A DNA stretch of 5,944 nucleotides from Acidobacteriota bacterium. Its GTDB lineage: Bacteria > Acidobacteriota > Terriglobia > Terriglobales > Acidobacteriaceae. The position numbers were made by a program, and so were the translations under genes. Positions 5,611-5,944 of the stretch are shown piece by piece (within the stretch, counting starts at the first letter, position 1; each line of letters begins with the position of its first letter). The notes under the pieces are model-generated. The model saw only the letters and a program-made list of their open reading frames with translations. It was not told the DNA's origin and did no database searches. The stretch spans positions 1 to 5,944 of the forward strand of contig JAJZNH010000302.1 in assembly GCA_021811745.1 (NCBI GenBank). Reading direction: 5' to 3'.

Positions 5611-5763
5611 TATTGCTGCGCACGACCGCGGGCAAAGAAAAGCAGCGCGTAGAAGGAAGAAGAGAAGCGTTTTAGTCGCCTGAGCCAGTTCATTGCGCCC
5701 GCGGGTGGATACGCATCCGTCCTGCAACTCAATCATTAAAGAGCGGCCGCAGAGAGGATTTTT

Positions 5764-5944
5764 ATGAGATTGCGAAGCGAGCTATTTCTGACAAGAGCGT
5801 TTTTTGTTCCGGCGGCGATGGCGGCGTTGGCGATCGCAATGGCGGGATGCAAGAAAGAAGCGGCGCCCGCACCGGCTCCGTCGCCGGCAACGTTTCATTT
5901 CCCCTCGCCCGCGGAGCGCGCCAAGGTTGAGGCTGCATCAGCCA
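5764..5944 (+). CDS. Putative lipoprotein, N-terminal part (cut by window end)
   Basis: Sixty codons are visible. The N-terminus is a type II signal peptide: charged start MRLRSELFLTR, hydrophobic stretch AFFVPAAMAALAIA, then a lipobox M-A-G-C with the lipidated cysteine at residue 29. The mature protein begins CKKEAAPAPAPSPATFHF, a lysine pair followed by an alanine-proline linker typical of an envelope-anchored protein, then the start of a charged region (SPAERAKVEAASA). GAGAGGA ends 5 bases before the ATG, a good ribosome site. The functional domain lies beyond the window, so no function is assigned. Membrane anchoring on the periplasmic side is expected from the lipobox. Confidence 0.82.
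   Translation, partial: MRLRSELFLTRAFFVPAAMAALAIAMAGCKKEAAPAPAPSPATFHFPSPAERAKVEAASA

Larger units (their letters stand above)
5343..5763. other. Divergent intergenic region with hairpins, no gene recognised
   Basis: These 421 bases lie between the minus-strand basic protein gene and the plus-strand lipoprotein gene. I see a stem GCCCGC/GCGGGC with a 3-base loop (5360-5374) in the leader of the minus gene, two perfect palindromes near the middle, and candidate promoters facing each way (listed separately). A 78-codon minus-strand frame at 5500-5736 has mixed third-base use and no motif, so it is not called. No tRNA or known riboswitch consensus was recognised. Confidence 0.6.

Noticed and set aside
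5500..5736. A 78-codon minus-strand frame in the divergent region
   Set aside because: Third-base GC is only around half, no motif is visible, no ribosome site precedes it, and it covers the hairpins and the candidate lipoprotein promoter.

Overview
The window looks like a stretch of chromosome from a GC-rich soil- or sediment-type bacterium, most likely an Acidobacteriota member. That placement is inference: it rests on GC-rich third codon positions, a secreted SagB-like nitroreductase, the style of the APC transporter and of the adenosine-deaminase-family enzyme, and heptad repeats between genes. No rRNA or other marker gene fixes it. No transposase, integrase, tRNA, rRNA or CRISPR array was seen.

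Layout. At the left edge (1-458, minus strand, cut by the window end) lies the N-terminal part of moaA, the radical-SAM enzyme that starts molybdenum cofactor synthesis. Upstream on the same strand are a 92-residue two-helix membrane protein (619-897) and a signal-peptide-bearing SagB/ThcOx-type nitroreductase (1085-1726). A strong bulged hairpin (976-1006) lies between these two. Then comes a small four-cysteine zinc-ribbon-like protein (1853-2131, minus), diverging from a 56-codon basic ORF on the plus strand (2236-2406, GTG start) that converges on the next gene.

The middle is a minus-strand pair: a CAT-type APC amino-acid transporter (3505-5055) followed 54 bases later by an adenosine-deaminase-superfamily enzyme (2431-3450). 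The enzyme has every metal and catalytic residue. Its local motifs look more like the aminodeoxyfutalosine-deaminase branch (menaquinone synthesis) than classical adenosine deaminase. Upstream of the transporter are two inverted arrays of a 7-base repeat (5063-5164) and a 51-residue very basic protein (5169-5324, GTG start).

The right end is a 420-base divergent intergenic region with three perfect hairpins, a candidate promoter for each direction and a long leader. It is followed by the first 60 codons of a plus-strand lipoprotein (5764 to the window end).

Most genes appear to be independent housekeeping or conserved accessory genes rather than one system. The only plausible transcription units are the transporter-deaminase pair and, less surely, nitroreductase - membrane protein - moaA. 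I do not see a convincing new multi-gene system. The items most worth a second look are the inverted heptad arrays, the two short basic proteins, the substrate of the deaminase, and the structured divergent leader at 5343-5763.
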